DNA from: a virus | DNA length: 32,840 nucleotides | Strand: one strand, 5' to 3' | IMG/VR virus record: IMGVR_UViG_3300031539_000171 | Location: 1-32,840 of that record | Shown: positions 1 through 4,806 of the stretch, piece by piece | Numbering within the stretch: the first letter of the stretch is position 1 | Layout of the letters: each line of letters starts with the position of its first letter | The notes under the pieces: generated by a model | Databases searched by the model: none | What the model saw: the letters and a program-made list of their open reading frames with translations, nothing else | What the model was told of the DNA's origin: nothing | Program-made: the position numbers and the translations under genes

Positions 1-458
1 GCTTTTCCTCTATAAAATAAAGAAGGAGAGAAAATTCCTAATTCTGCAGCAATTAATCCCATATAGGCATTAGAAAATTCAGAATAATAGAATTTATAAA
101 AAAGTTCTCTTCCTTCATCTATTTTGTATTGAGGTACCTTTTCCTCATTTAATAAGATTGGCGGAGTATTTGTCTGGGTTATTCTAAGGGCTTCTGAAGG
201 ATCTTTGGTCTTAGATAATATGGTTATAAAATTTTCAATAAAAAGGTGCATAGCAGTCCCTCTATAACCTGCATTTGTTAGGATCTCATCTACTTTTGCT
301 TGCCCAACTTTACGAACCCATTCTTCCATTTCTGGATCTGGAATCATTTCATTGATAATAGACGTAACACCCGGAGTTTTAACTTTAACATAACACTCCG
401 GGAGTCCTTTCCATCCAGTGATCCATTTAATGTCTCTTATATCAGGCCTTGTAACCAT
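1..458 (-). CDS. PD-(D/E)XK (RecB/Cas4-like) nuclease, N-terminal part, cut by window edge
   Basis: This open frame has no stop before base 1, so only about 152 N-terminal residues are visible. Around residues 29-34 it has GVTSII. Residues ~67-76 read RGTAMHLFIE, and the last visible residues are AAELGIFSPSLFYRGK. The order GxTSI, RGxxxHxxIE, then E-x-L-x-S-x-x-L-x-Y-x-G is the pattern I know from phage RecB-family exonucleases, where the catalytic D and ExK follow just after. Those residues lie outside the window, so catalysis is inferred. The ATG at 458 is preceded by AAAGGAGGATTGGC, one of the few real Shine-Dalgarno-like sequences here, and this decides the start. The start lies 22 nt inside the end of the upstream gene. 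Alternative: a non-catalytic member of the same fold. Confidence 0.6.
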   Translation of the reverse strand, partial: MVTRPDIRDIKWITGWKGLPECYVKVKTPGVTSIINEMIPDPEMEEWVRKVGQAKVDEILTNAGYRGTAMHLFIENFITILSKTKDPSEALRITQTNTPPILLNEEKVPQYKIDEGRELFYKFYYSEFSNAYMGLIAAELGIFSPSLFYRGK

Positions 459-916
459 GCCAATCCTCCTTTATTAATGAATAAAGAAATTGCTGTTATA
501 ACTACTGCCCATTTAAATAAGAATTTTAAACCCCATACTAACGATAACTTATTAAAAACAAATCTATATGCAATTAAATAAGTTAGGGTAGGTTCATTAT
601 TATCATCATAAAATTGATTAAATTCAGGAGTTAAACATTCTGCAAAACCTAATTCTTCATCCAAATATCTATGAAGAGGAGCAAATGATTCAACCATCCT
701 TAATCTCATAATTTTATCTGGAAGTTGTGTTTCAGTTTCCTCTACAGTATGAGTAAAATAAATAGTGTAAAATTTATTGTGATTTAATTTCCACTGATTG
801 AATTTTGAATTCGGATCTTTTCTTTCTTGTTTTATAACTCTTATAAAATCCCTATAGTTTTCAATGTCTCTCCAAACTTTGGAAACGCCCCATGATGATG
901 GTTTAAATAGTGCCAT
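437..916 (-). CDS. Hypothetical protein with C-terminal membrane helix
   Basis: This is a 159-aa protein of no family I recognise. The N-terminal ~110 residues are soluble, charged and rich in aromatic residues. A hydrophobic stretch near residues 128-148 (FLFKWAVVITAISLFI) looks like one membrane segment close to the C terminus, so it may be tail-anchored. The ATG at 916 follows an exact copy of ATAAATAAAATAAA (919-932), the recurring leader motif, which suggests its own late-type transcription start. Its last codons also encode the GGAGG that precedes the next gene, so the two are probably translationally coupled. Confidence 0.7.
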   Translation of the reverse strand: MALFKPSSWGVSKVWRDIENYRDFIRVIKQERKDPNSKFNQWKLNHNKFYTIYFTHTVEETETQLPDKIMRLRMVESFAPLHRYLDEELGFAECLTPEFNQFYDDNNEPTLTYLIAYRFVFNKLSLVWGLKFLFKWAVVITAISLFINKGGLAWLQGLI

Positions 917-918
917 GT

Positions 919-932
919 TTTATTTTATTTAT
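919..932 (-). promoter_or_regulatory. Late-promoter-like motif before the 159-aa membrane protein
   Basis: An exact ATAAATAAAATAAA ending 2 nt from the ATG at 916, the shortest spacing among the copies. A transcript starting a few bases downstream would have almost no leader, so a translational role is also possible. Confidence 0.4.
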
Positions 933-1065
933 CTTCTATCCTTCTTTCTAAGGCTTCTAAGGCCATTTGTGCTTCAGAAATTAAACTCTTGATGTACTTT
1001 ATATCCATCTTGAGTTCTGTTTCTTTGTCCACTTTTCTATAGGCTTCTGTGATTCCGTCGCTCAT
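925..1065 (-). CDS. Small hypothetical protein (46 aa) coupled to the sigma gene
   Basis: This small ORF starts with MSDGITEAYRK and ends with ERRIEDK. Its ATG shares one base with the stop of the sigma factor gene (TAATG), a classic coupling arrangement that supports it being real. The sequence is strongly helical and heptad-like (IKYIKSLISEAQMALEALER), so a short coiled coil is likely. No function is recognised. Its place directly behind a sigma factor gene makes a partner or regulator of that factor conceivable, but nothing in the sequence shows it. Confidence 0.55.
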   Translation of the reverse strand: MSDGITEAYRKVDKETELKMDIKYIKSLISEAQMALEALERRIEDK

Positions 1066-1688
1066 TAGTCCTCTTCATTATATGCACTAACTAAATCAGG
1101 ATAATGCTTTTTAATATTTTCAGCAATTACTCTTCTTGCTTTACGTAATCTGGTTTTTACTGTTGAAGTATTCCAGCCTAATTCATCTGCAATTGTTTGA
1201 AGTTGTTTTCTATTAACTTCTCTTTCAATCATCACAGTTTTATAGGGTTCATTTAAATTATAAATTGCACTTACTGAAGCATCATATAATTTTTGTACTA
1301 ATTCTTCTCCTGTTGGTCCAATAACTTCTATTTGAAATTCTTCTAATGGAGAATTATTTCTAAGTGCTTTAGAATGATTTTCCGTTAATTGTTCGTGTGA
1401 TAAAGTTTTGTTCTTTATACGTATTTGACCTAATGCTTCATTTTTTGCGATAGCATAAACCCAAGTTGAAAAATTATATTTAGAATTGTATTGATCTATC
1501 TTTTCCCAGATAGATATGAAAGTTTGTGATAACACATCATTTATTAAATCCTTATCTTGGACATATCTATAAACGAATGATACCAATCCTGGCTTCAACC
1601 TATCTATTAAATTTGAGAAAGTTTCATTATCTTTCTTTTCTATAAAATCTAAAGCGATTGATTGAATTGACCTGTTTTGTTTACTCAT
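1065..1688 (-). CDS. Sigma-70 family (ECF-like) RNA polymerase sigma factor
   Basis: This 207-aa protein has a two-domain ECF-type layout. A region 2-like part spans ~residues 24-92 (FVYRYVQDKDLINDVLSQTF, then FSTWVYAIAKNEALGQIR). A region 4 helix-turn-helix spans ~residues 136-195 (LQTIADELGWNTSTVKTRLRKARR). It should bind host core RNA polymerase and direct it to a promoter class. It is clearly different from the two gp55-like proteins at 7886-8572, so the phage seems to carry at least three sigma-like proteins. A hairpin (1720-1750) lies in the leader just upstream. Whether it drives early, middle or late genes, or competes with host sigma, cannot be told from sequence. Confidence 0.85.
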   Translation of the reverse strand: MSKQNRSIQSIALDFIEKKDNETFSNLIDRLKPGLVSFVYRYVQDKDLINDVLSQTFISIWEKIDQYNSKYNFSTWVYAIAKNEALGQIRIKNKTLSHEQLTENHSKALRNNSPLEEFQIEVIGPTGEELVQKLYDASVSAIYNLNEPYKTVMIEREVNRKQLQTIADELGWNTSTVKTRLRKARRVIAENIKKHYPDLVSAYNEED

Positions 1689-1719
1689 TAGCTGTTTTGT
1701 TTTATTTGGTATGATGAAT

Positions 1720-1750
1720 CGTAGTCGACACTACTTAGGCGTCGACTACG
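1720..1750. repeat. 10-bp perfect inverted repeat between the 118-aa gene and the sigma gene
   Basis: CGTAGTCGAC (1720-1729) and GTCGACTACG (1741-1750) are perfect reverse complements around an 11-nt loop. The element follows the stop of the 118-aa gene (1776) and lies 32 nt before the sigma ATG. No T-run follows on the minus strand, so it is not a standard intrinsic terminator. It could be an mRNA hairpin, a processing or partial termination site, or a dimeric operator controlling the sigma gene. Confidence 0.6.
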
Positions 1751-1775
1751 AACTAATTTGTTAAAAAATTCTCTC

Positions 1776-2132
1776 TTAATCTTCAGGAATAACTTGCTCG
1801 ACGTAAGCATTGATGTTTGTTAAAAGCTTTTCAACCCTTACGAAAGGGAATTGGCCAATAACCTTAATCACCTGATCCAAAGTGTTATGATCCATAGTTG
1901 GAACATTGATAGCATTGATAAGTCCAGCAATTTCATTAAAAGGGCGATCACCAATTGCTTGGAGAACAGCTTGCTTAAATTCTGGCTTGATCTTATATGT
2001 TGGAACATATGCATCTTGTTCTACTTTTTGGGTAGCATCAACTTTAGGAGCTGCATCAGTTTGAGGAACTTCAGTTTGAGGAACTTCACTTTGAGGAACC
2101 TGAGTTTCTTCTACTTTTTCTTTTTCCGGCAT
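1776..2132 (-). CDS. Hypothetical protein with N-terminal PQ(S/T)EV repeats
   Basis: The 118-aa protein has a disordered acidic N terminus (~45 residues) holding near-identical short repeats (VPQSEVPQTEVPQTD). A folded, helical C-terminal half follows (~47-118, KPEFKQAVLQAIGDRPFNEIAGLI). The composition resembles small structural or scaffold-associated phage proteins, but I recognise no family. It has an ATG start at 2132 with no Shine-Dalgarno and a long AT-rich leader. The downstream inverted repeat at 1720-1750 separates it from the sigma gene. Confidence 0.7.
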   Translation of the reverse strand: MPEKEKVEETQVPQSEVPQTEVPQTDAAPKVDATQKVEQDAYVPTYKIKPEFKQAVLQAIGDRPFNEIAGLINAINVPTMDHNTLDQVIKVIGQFPFVRVEKLLTNINAYVEQVIPED

Positions 2133-2277
2133 AATTGTAATTATTTTAGTTTAAAATTGTAATTCTATTATTTTATACATAAGTAGGCAAAAGGTTTTAA
2201 GATCTTATTATATATTACGAATAATTAAATATAATACATTTTGGGCGTTATGGTTTGTTAAGATTGTTAAGCAGAGG

Positions 2278-2541
2278 TTATTTTTCCTGTTCAATCCATC
2301 CTAACCTTTTATACCATTCGGTCCATTGCTTAACATCTCTTTCTGTGATCCATCCTTCTTCGTCCATGACTTGTCCTGTTTTGGTTTGTATTTCCATTAC
2401 ATCAATAAACCAACCATCTGGATCTCCACACGCAAACATTCTAGTTCTTGGTGATCTTGGTTTATTAAATTTCTTGATAAGTTTAAATCCCGGATAATCT
2501 TTCGGGAAATACTTTTTAGTTGTATATTTCTTTTTAGCCAT
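2278..2541 (-). CDS. Hypothetical 87-aa basic protein
   Basis: This small protein is rich in lysine and aromatic residues, starting MAKKKYTTKKYFPKDYPGF and ending in a WTEWYKRLGWIEQEK helix. No family is recognised. Its ATG overlaps the last 8 nt of the thymidylate kinase gene, so it is translated from the same message and probably coupled. The ~145 nt between its stop and the next gene start (2132) are AT-rich, and I see no further gene there. Confidence 0.65.
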   Translation of the reverse strand: MAKKKYTTKKYFPKDYPGFKLIKKFNKPRSPRTRMFACGDPDGWFIDVMEIQTKTGQVMDEEGWITERDVKQWTEWYKRLGWIEQEK

Positions 2542-3229
2542 TATCTATTATGTTATCTATGTAAAATTTGTATGAATTAAATAAATCTTCCGGAGAAAGT
2601 AAAACTCCATTTACCATGCATGGAACTATTTCATAATCTTCGTAATCTTTTAGATTTTTTATATAAGCATCTCTTACTCTACTTTGAAATTCTAAATCTT
2701 GTTCATGAATATCTTGTTTTCCTTGTAAATATTCTCTATCAGCACCATCTCTTTGATTTTCTAATCTTTCTTTTACAACGTTCATTGGAACATCTAAAAA
2801 TAATGTTAGATCTGGATAAGGAAGATCTAAAAATTCAAATTCAAATTGATCTATCCAGTCAATAATTCTTTGAGCTCCTTCTGCATTTTTATATTTACCT
2901 GCCTGAAATGCCATACCCGAAAAAACATAACGATCTAATATGACAACGTCATTTTCTTCTAGCATTTCATTCAATTCTGGTAAAAATAAGAATCTATCCA
3001 TTGCATAGATATTTGCAACGAAATAAGGGTTTACCTCATCAGCTTTTCCATATTCTCCTCTTAAAAAAGCTGCAATAACTTTACTAAATTCATTATGACC
3101 ATATTTTGGAAAATGAAGAAAGTCAAAAGTTAATTTATGTTTGTAGAGATGTTGTTTAATAAGTTCTAATTGAGTACTTTTTCCAGCACCATCGGTTCCT
3201 TCAAGTACAATAAGTTTTCCTTTTGCCAT
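2534..3229 (-). CDS. tmk: Thymidylate kinase (dTMP kinase)
   Basis: The enzyme phosphorylates dTMP to dTDP using ATP, feeding dTTP synthesis for phage replication. The 231-aa length is normal for the family. The Walker A P-loop is GTDGAGKS at residues 11-18, and the substrate-site LDRYVFSG has the DRY motif at 99-101. A LID-like segment rich in R/D (ERLENQRDGADREYLQGK) lies near 155-175. It sits in a run of tightly packed genes and overlaps the next gene by 8 nt. T4 itself uses the unrelated gp1 dNMP kinase, so this phage has a host-type replacement. Start ATG at 3229; no Shine-Dalgarno. Confidence 0.92.
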   Translation of the reverse strand: MAKGKLIVLEGTDGAGKSTQLELIKQHLYKHKLTFDFLHFPKYGHNEFSKVIAAFLRGEYGKADEVNPYFVANIYAMDRFLFLPELNEMLEENDVVILDRYVFSGMAFQAGKYKNAEGAQRIIDWIDQFEFEFLDLPYPDLTLFLDVPMNVVKERLENQRDGADREYLQGKQDIHEQDLEFQSRVRDAYIKNLKDYEDYEIVPCMVNGVLLSPEDLFNSYKFYIDNIIDNG

Positions 3230-3231
3230 TT

Positions 3232-3534
3232 TTATTTATTTTTTGTAAATATGTCTGTTATTGTATTTAATATTAAATCTAAAGAAAAACCGACTGCTAA
3301 AAAAGCTATAAATTTCCAATCAGTAGCGAAGATAGTTTTAGCTGCAAAACCATATCCTAATGATTTTAGAAATACCATGCTAAAATTTATGATTAATGTT
3401 ATAAACGAAGAAAAGAGAGTATTTCCACCGACATACTCTCGTTCAAGTGTTTCATCAAAATTGTCTGGTTCTGGAATTGGTTCTCCGTTCCTAAATGCGT
3501 TTAATCTTTCTGCCAATAAATTATTATTGATCAT
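3232..3534 (-). CDS. Small membrane protein, hypothetical
   Basis: The frame can start with TTG at 3558, but the ATG at 3534 (MINNNLLAERLNAFRNG) is preferred because it cuts the overlap with the upstream gene to 11 nt, giving 100 aa. Two hydrophobic segments are visible, roughly FSSFITLIINFSMVFLKSLGYG and FIAFLAVGFSLDLILNTI, with a charged N terminus and a lysine-rich tail. It should sit in the host inner membrane. There is no family match from memory; holin-like or virion-membrane roles are possible but not shown. Confidence 0.6.
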   Translation of the reverse strand: MINNNLLAERLNAFRNGEPIPEPDNFDETLEREYVGGNTLFSSFITLIINFSMVFLKSLGYGFAAKTIFATDWKFIAFLAVGFSLDLILNTITDIFTKNK

Positions 3535-4003
3535 TCTTATTTTTGCTTTTGACGTCAATCTTCATTTGTTGAGACTTAGGATCCTTTTTTGGAGTTTTTT
3601 CTGAAGCTTGAACTTCTACTTTTTCGCTAGTCTCTTCTTTTTTCTCTGCAGGAGTTTCCTCCTTTTTGTTTTTAGGAGATTTAGGTTCAGGAGTTTCATT
3701 ATCTGATGTTTTTACATCACCAAACATTCCAGGTTTGAAATCTTTTACAGATTTAAGATCGGTTTGTAAATCATAACCAGGTTTAAAAGATGATCCCTCA
3801 CCTTTAATTTCAACCTTAACCTCAGTTTTACCTTTTTGGTATTCGGACTTCAACCAATCAAAACTTTTCTTAGTAGCACCATCATCAGGCATAAGAATTC
3901 CATCTTGAGCTGATCCAACAGTGAACCCCTTTTGAGTATTTGCTTCAGCTTGTTCGTGAAGTTTTTCTAAGTAATCGTTAAAATTAAAACTACCTGTTTC
4001 CAT
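3524..4003 (-). CDS. Hypothetical low-complexity charged protein, probable virion-associated
   Basis: The N-terminal ~100 residues of this 159-aa protein may be folded (FNFNDYLEKLHEQAEANTQKGF). The last ~60 are a Lys/Glu/Pro-rich disordered tail with repeated EETPAEKKEETSEK-like units. An exact ATATATAAAATAAA motif (4012-4025) lies 8 nt before the ATG, the arrangement seen before other probable late genes. This suggests late expression and perhaps a structural or scaffold-like role. No family is recognised. Confidence 0.65.
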   Translation of the reverse strand: METGSFNFNDYLEKLHEQAEANTQKGFTVGSAQDGILMPDDGATKKSFDWLKSEYQKGKTEVKVEIKGEGSSFKPGYDLQTDLKSVKDFKPGMFGDVKTSDNETPEPKSPKNKKEETPAEKKEETSEKVEVQASEKTPKKDPKSQQMKIDVKSKNKNDQ

Positions 4004-4011
4004 AATAATGC

Positions 4012-4025
4012 TTTATTTTATATAT
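4012..4025 (-). promoter_or_regulatory. Late-promoter-like motif before the 159-aa charged protein
   Basis: An exact ATATATAAAATAAA on the coding strand, 8 nt from the ATG at 4003. The identical 14-mer occurs before the genes starting at 12426, 17942 and 31860. Confidence 0.5.
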
Positions 4026-4040
4026 CTTTTTTTATATATT

Positions 4041-4071
4041 CAAAAAAGAAGCCCACACTTTGGCAGTGGGC
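4041..4071 (-). terminator. Intrinsic terminator of the tmRNA transcript
   Basis: On the minus strand GCCCAC and GTGGGC (plus 4051-4056 and 4066-4071) form a GC-rich 6-bp stem. It is followed by TTCTTTTTTG, a clear U-tract, ending the tmRNA precursor just before the next gene's leader. Confidence 0.85.
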
Positions 4072-4197
4072 AAGTCTCCTGACTGTGAGTGCCTTCTTAG
4101 GCAGCCATAGCCATTTCATTTTTATTTACGCCGTTTATTGCGTTCCTGAGACCTACTCATCGCTACTTTCATATGCAATCAAATCCATGTCAGCCCC
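4072..4197 (-). ncRNA. tmRNA coding piece (5' half with tag reading frame)
   Basis: The mature 5' end is predicted at G4197. In order follow the acceptor strand, the D-region, the P2 5' strand and a hairpin TGAG/CTCA enclosed by GCG/CGC, probably the PK1 position. The resume site comes next, then the tag frame. With resume at GGC (4130-4132) the tag is GVNKNEMAMAA followed by TAA (4097-4099). With resume at GCA (4139-4141) it would be AINGVNKNEMAMAA. I prefer GGC because the five bases before it (TAAAC) resemble known pre-resume contexts, and Bacteroidota tags start with glycine. The stop lies in a small hairpin TGCC/GGCA. The 3' end of the mature piece is not defined by sequence. Confidence 0.85.
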
Positions 4198-4364
4198 TTT
4201 CGCCGAACTGTTCTCGGCGGTCAGGTTATTTATCCATGGCTTATAACCAAAGCACTATTGGATATAAAAATTTCTACCGGCCCTATCGTTACTCATTTAT
4301 GTGTTTTTGTCTTGCTTCTCTGCAACGGTCACCATTTAGGTCGTAACCCGAGGTAGAAATTTAG
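4198..4364 (-). other. Intervening segment of the permuted tmRNA precursor
   Basis: These 167 nt join the 3' end of the acceptor piece to the 5' end of the coding piece and should be excised. An 11-bp perfect inverted repeat (4268-4278 with 4352-4362) closes most of the segment right behind the acceptor end. A CGCCGA/TCGGCG hairpin (4201-4219) sits three bases before G1, at the expected RNase P side. No ORF of note is seen. Confidence 0.75.
4268..4362. repeat. 11-bp inverted repeat closing the tmRNA intervening loop
   Basis: AAATTTCTACC (4268-4278) and GGTAGAAATTT (4352-4362) are perfect reverse complements. The right arm begins three bases from A73 of the tmRNA acceptor end, so the stem probably presents the pre-tmRNA ends to processing enzymes. 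Confidence 0.7.
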
Positions 4365-4434
4365 TGGAGCTGCGGGGACTCGAACCCCGGTCTTACATAC
4401 TAACCTCACGACTAGACACTTTTGGTGTCGAGTC
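4365..4434 (-). ncRNA. tmRNA acceptor piece (3' half)
   Basis: It holds, in transcription order: a 5' hairpin GACT-C-GACAC/GTGTC-T-AGTC (plus 4410-4434), the P2 3' strand TATGTAA, the linker GAC, a perfect T-arm, the acceptor strand CAGCTCC and the discriminator A. The mature 5' end is uncertain; the hairpin may be part of the piece or a processing signal. The 3' CCA must be added after transcription because the DNA reads CTA. Confidence 0.85.
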
Positions 4435-4546
4435 TCATTATTTTTAATTTTTTTAGAACCTCAAGATTATTTTTTATTCTTTTTGCGTCTTTTAACGCAG
4501 AAGAACGACTTTTAGCTTTCGGAATTCTTTTTTTAGCTTTTCCCAT
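4412..4546 (-). CDS. Small lysine-rich ORF (44 aa) running into the tmRNA acceptor piece
   Basis: The ORF begins MGKAKKRIPKAKSRSSALKD and ends KIMRLDTKSV. It is very basic, with one amphipathic helix. The stop TAG and the last six codons lie inside the 5' hairpin of the tmRNA acceptor piece. There is no Shine-Dalgarno, as for most genes here. It could be a real small nucleic-acid-binding peptide made from the tmRNA precursor, or chance: short lysine-rich frames are common in A-rich DNA. Conservation in relatives would decide. Confidence 0.35.
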   Translation of the reverse strand: MGKAKKRIPKAKSRSSALKDAKRIKNNLEVLKKLKIMRLDTKSV

Positions 4547-4567
4547 TTGTGTAAGTATAATATAATA

Positions 4568-4575
4568 CAAAAATA
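4568..4575 (-). promoter_or_regulatory. Candidate Bacteroidota-type -7 element for the tmRNA transcript
   Basis: TATTTTTG on the minus strand fits the Bacteroidota -7 consensus TAnnTTTG and lies ahead of the 44-aa ORF and tmRNA. I see no matching -33 TTG, and the region is AT-rich, so this is weak. Confidence 0.25.
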
Positions 4576-4621
4576 AAAAATTGGTACTATAAAAATGTTA
4601 AATTTTTGTTATATTTCCCGT

Positions 4622-4783
4622 TTACTTTTTTGCTATTTTGTAAACTACCCATCCAAGAGCTGGTAGAAATATAGCTGCCCAAGCTAACCATAGTGGAGCA
4701 ACTTCAACTGAAATTAAGAAACATACAAGTGTAAGTTCCGCTGCATACCAATTTTTCTTTAAAAAATCAACTACTTTTTTCAT
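4622..4783 (-). CDS. Small membrane protein (53 aa)
   Basis: MKKVVDFLKKNWYAAEL leads into a long hydrophobic region (LTLVCFLISVEVAP, then LWLAWAAIFLPALGWVVYKI) and ends KIAKK. Two short membrane segments with positive ends are likely. An exact ATAAATAAAATAAA motif (4793-4806) lies 9 nt before the ATG, overlapping the portal stop codon, as for other probable late genes. No family is recognised; a small holin-like or virion membrane role is conceivable only. Confidence 0.6.
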   Translation of the reverse strand: MKKVVDFLKKNWYAAELTLVCFLISVEVAPLWLAWAAIFLPALGWVVYKIAKK

Positions 4784-4792
4784 AATATATCA

Positions 4793-4806
4793 TTTATTTT
4801 ATTTAT
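4793..4806 (-). promoter_or_regulatory. Late-promoter-like motif before the 53-aa membrane protein
   Basis: An exact ATAAATAAAATAAA, 9 nt from the ATG at 4783. It contains ATAAATA, the core of T4-type late promoters. Confidence 0.5.

Larger units (their letters stand above)
4072..4434 (-). ncRNA. ssrA: Circularly permuted (two-piece) tmRNA gene
   Basis: tmRNA rescues stalled ribosomes and tags the nascent protein. Read on the minus strand, the usual 3' part (T-arm plus acceptor strand) comes before the usual 5' part, separated by 167 nt. The acceptor stem forms between GGGGCTG (4191-4197) and CAGCTCC (4366-4372). All seven pairs form, including G3-U70, the alanine identity element, and A73 is at 4365. 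The T-arm CGGGG/TTCGAGT/CCCCG is perfect (4373-4389). The D-region ACATGGATTTGA (4179-4190) matches the tmRNA type. P2 is TTGCATA (4172-4178) with TATGTAA (4393-4399), 7 bp with one G-U. A frame ending AMAA-stop follows. The CCA is not encoded (CTA). In the known two-piece systems the intervening RNA is removed; that is inferred here. Confidence 0.93.

Noticed and set aside
3535-3558. TTG start of the small membrane protein at 3558
   Set aside because: It would increase the overlap with the upstream gene; the ATG at 3534 gives a normal short overlap.
1851-3604. Plus-strand frames such as 1851-2162, 2620-2865 and 3170-3604
   Set aside because: Low-complexity Phe/Leu/Asn-rich translations antisense to supported genes, with no family features.
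4365-4434. An ordinary tRNA at the T-arm near 4370-4390
   Set aside because: There is no anticodon arm or 5' acceptor strand upstream on the minus strand; the matching strand is the tmRNA 5' end at 4191-4197.
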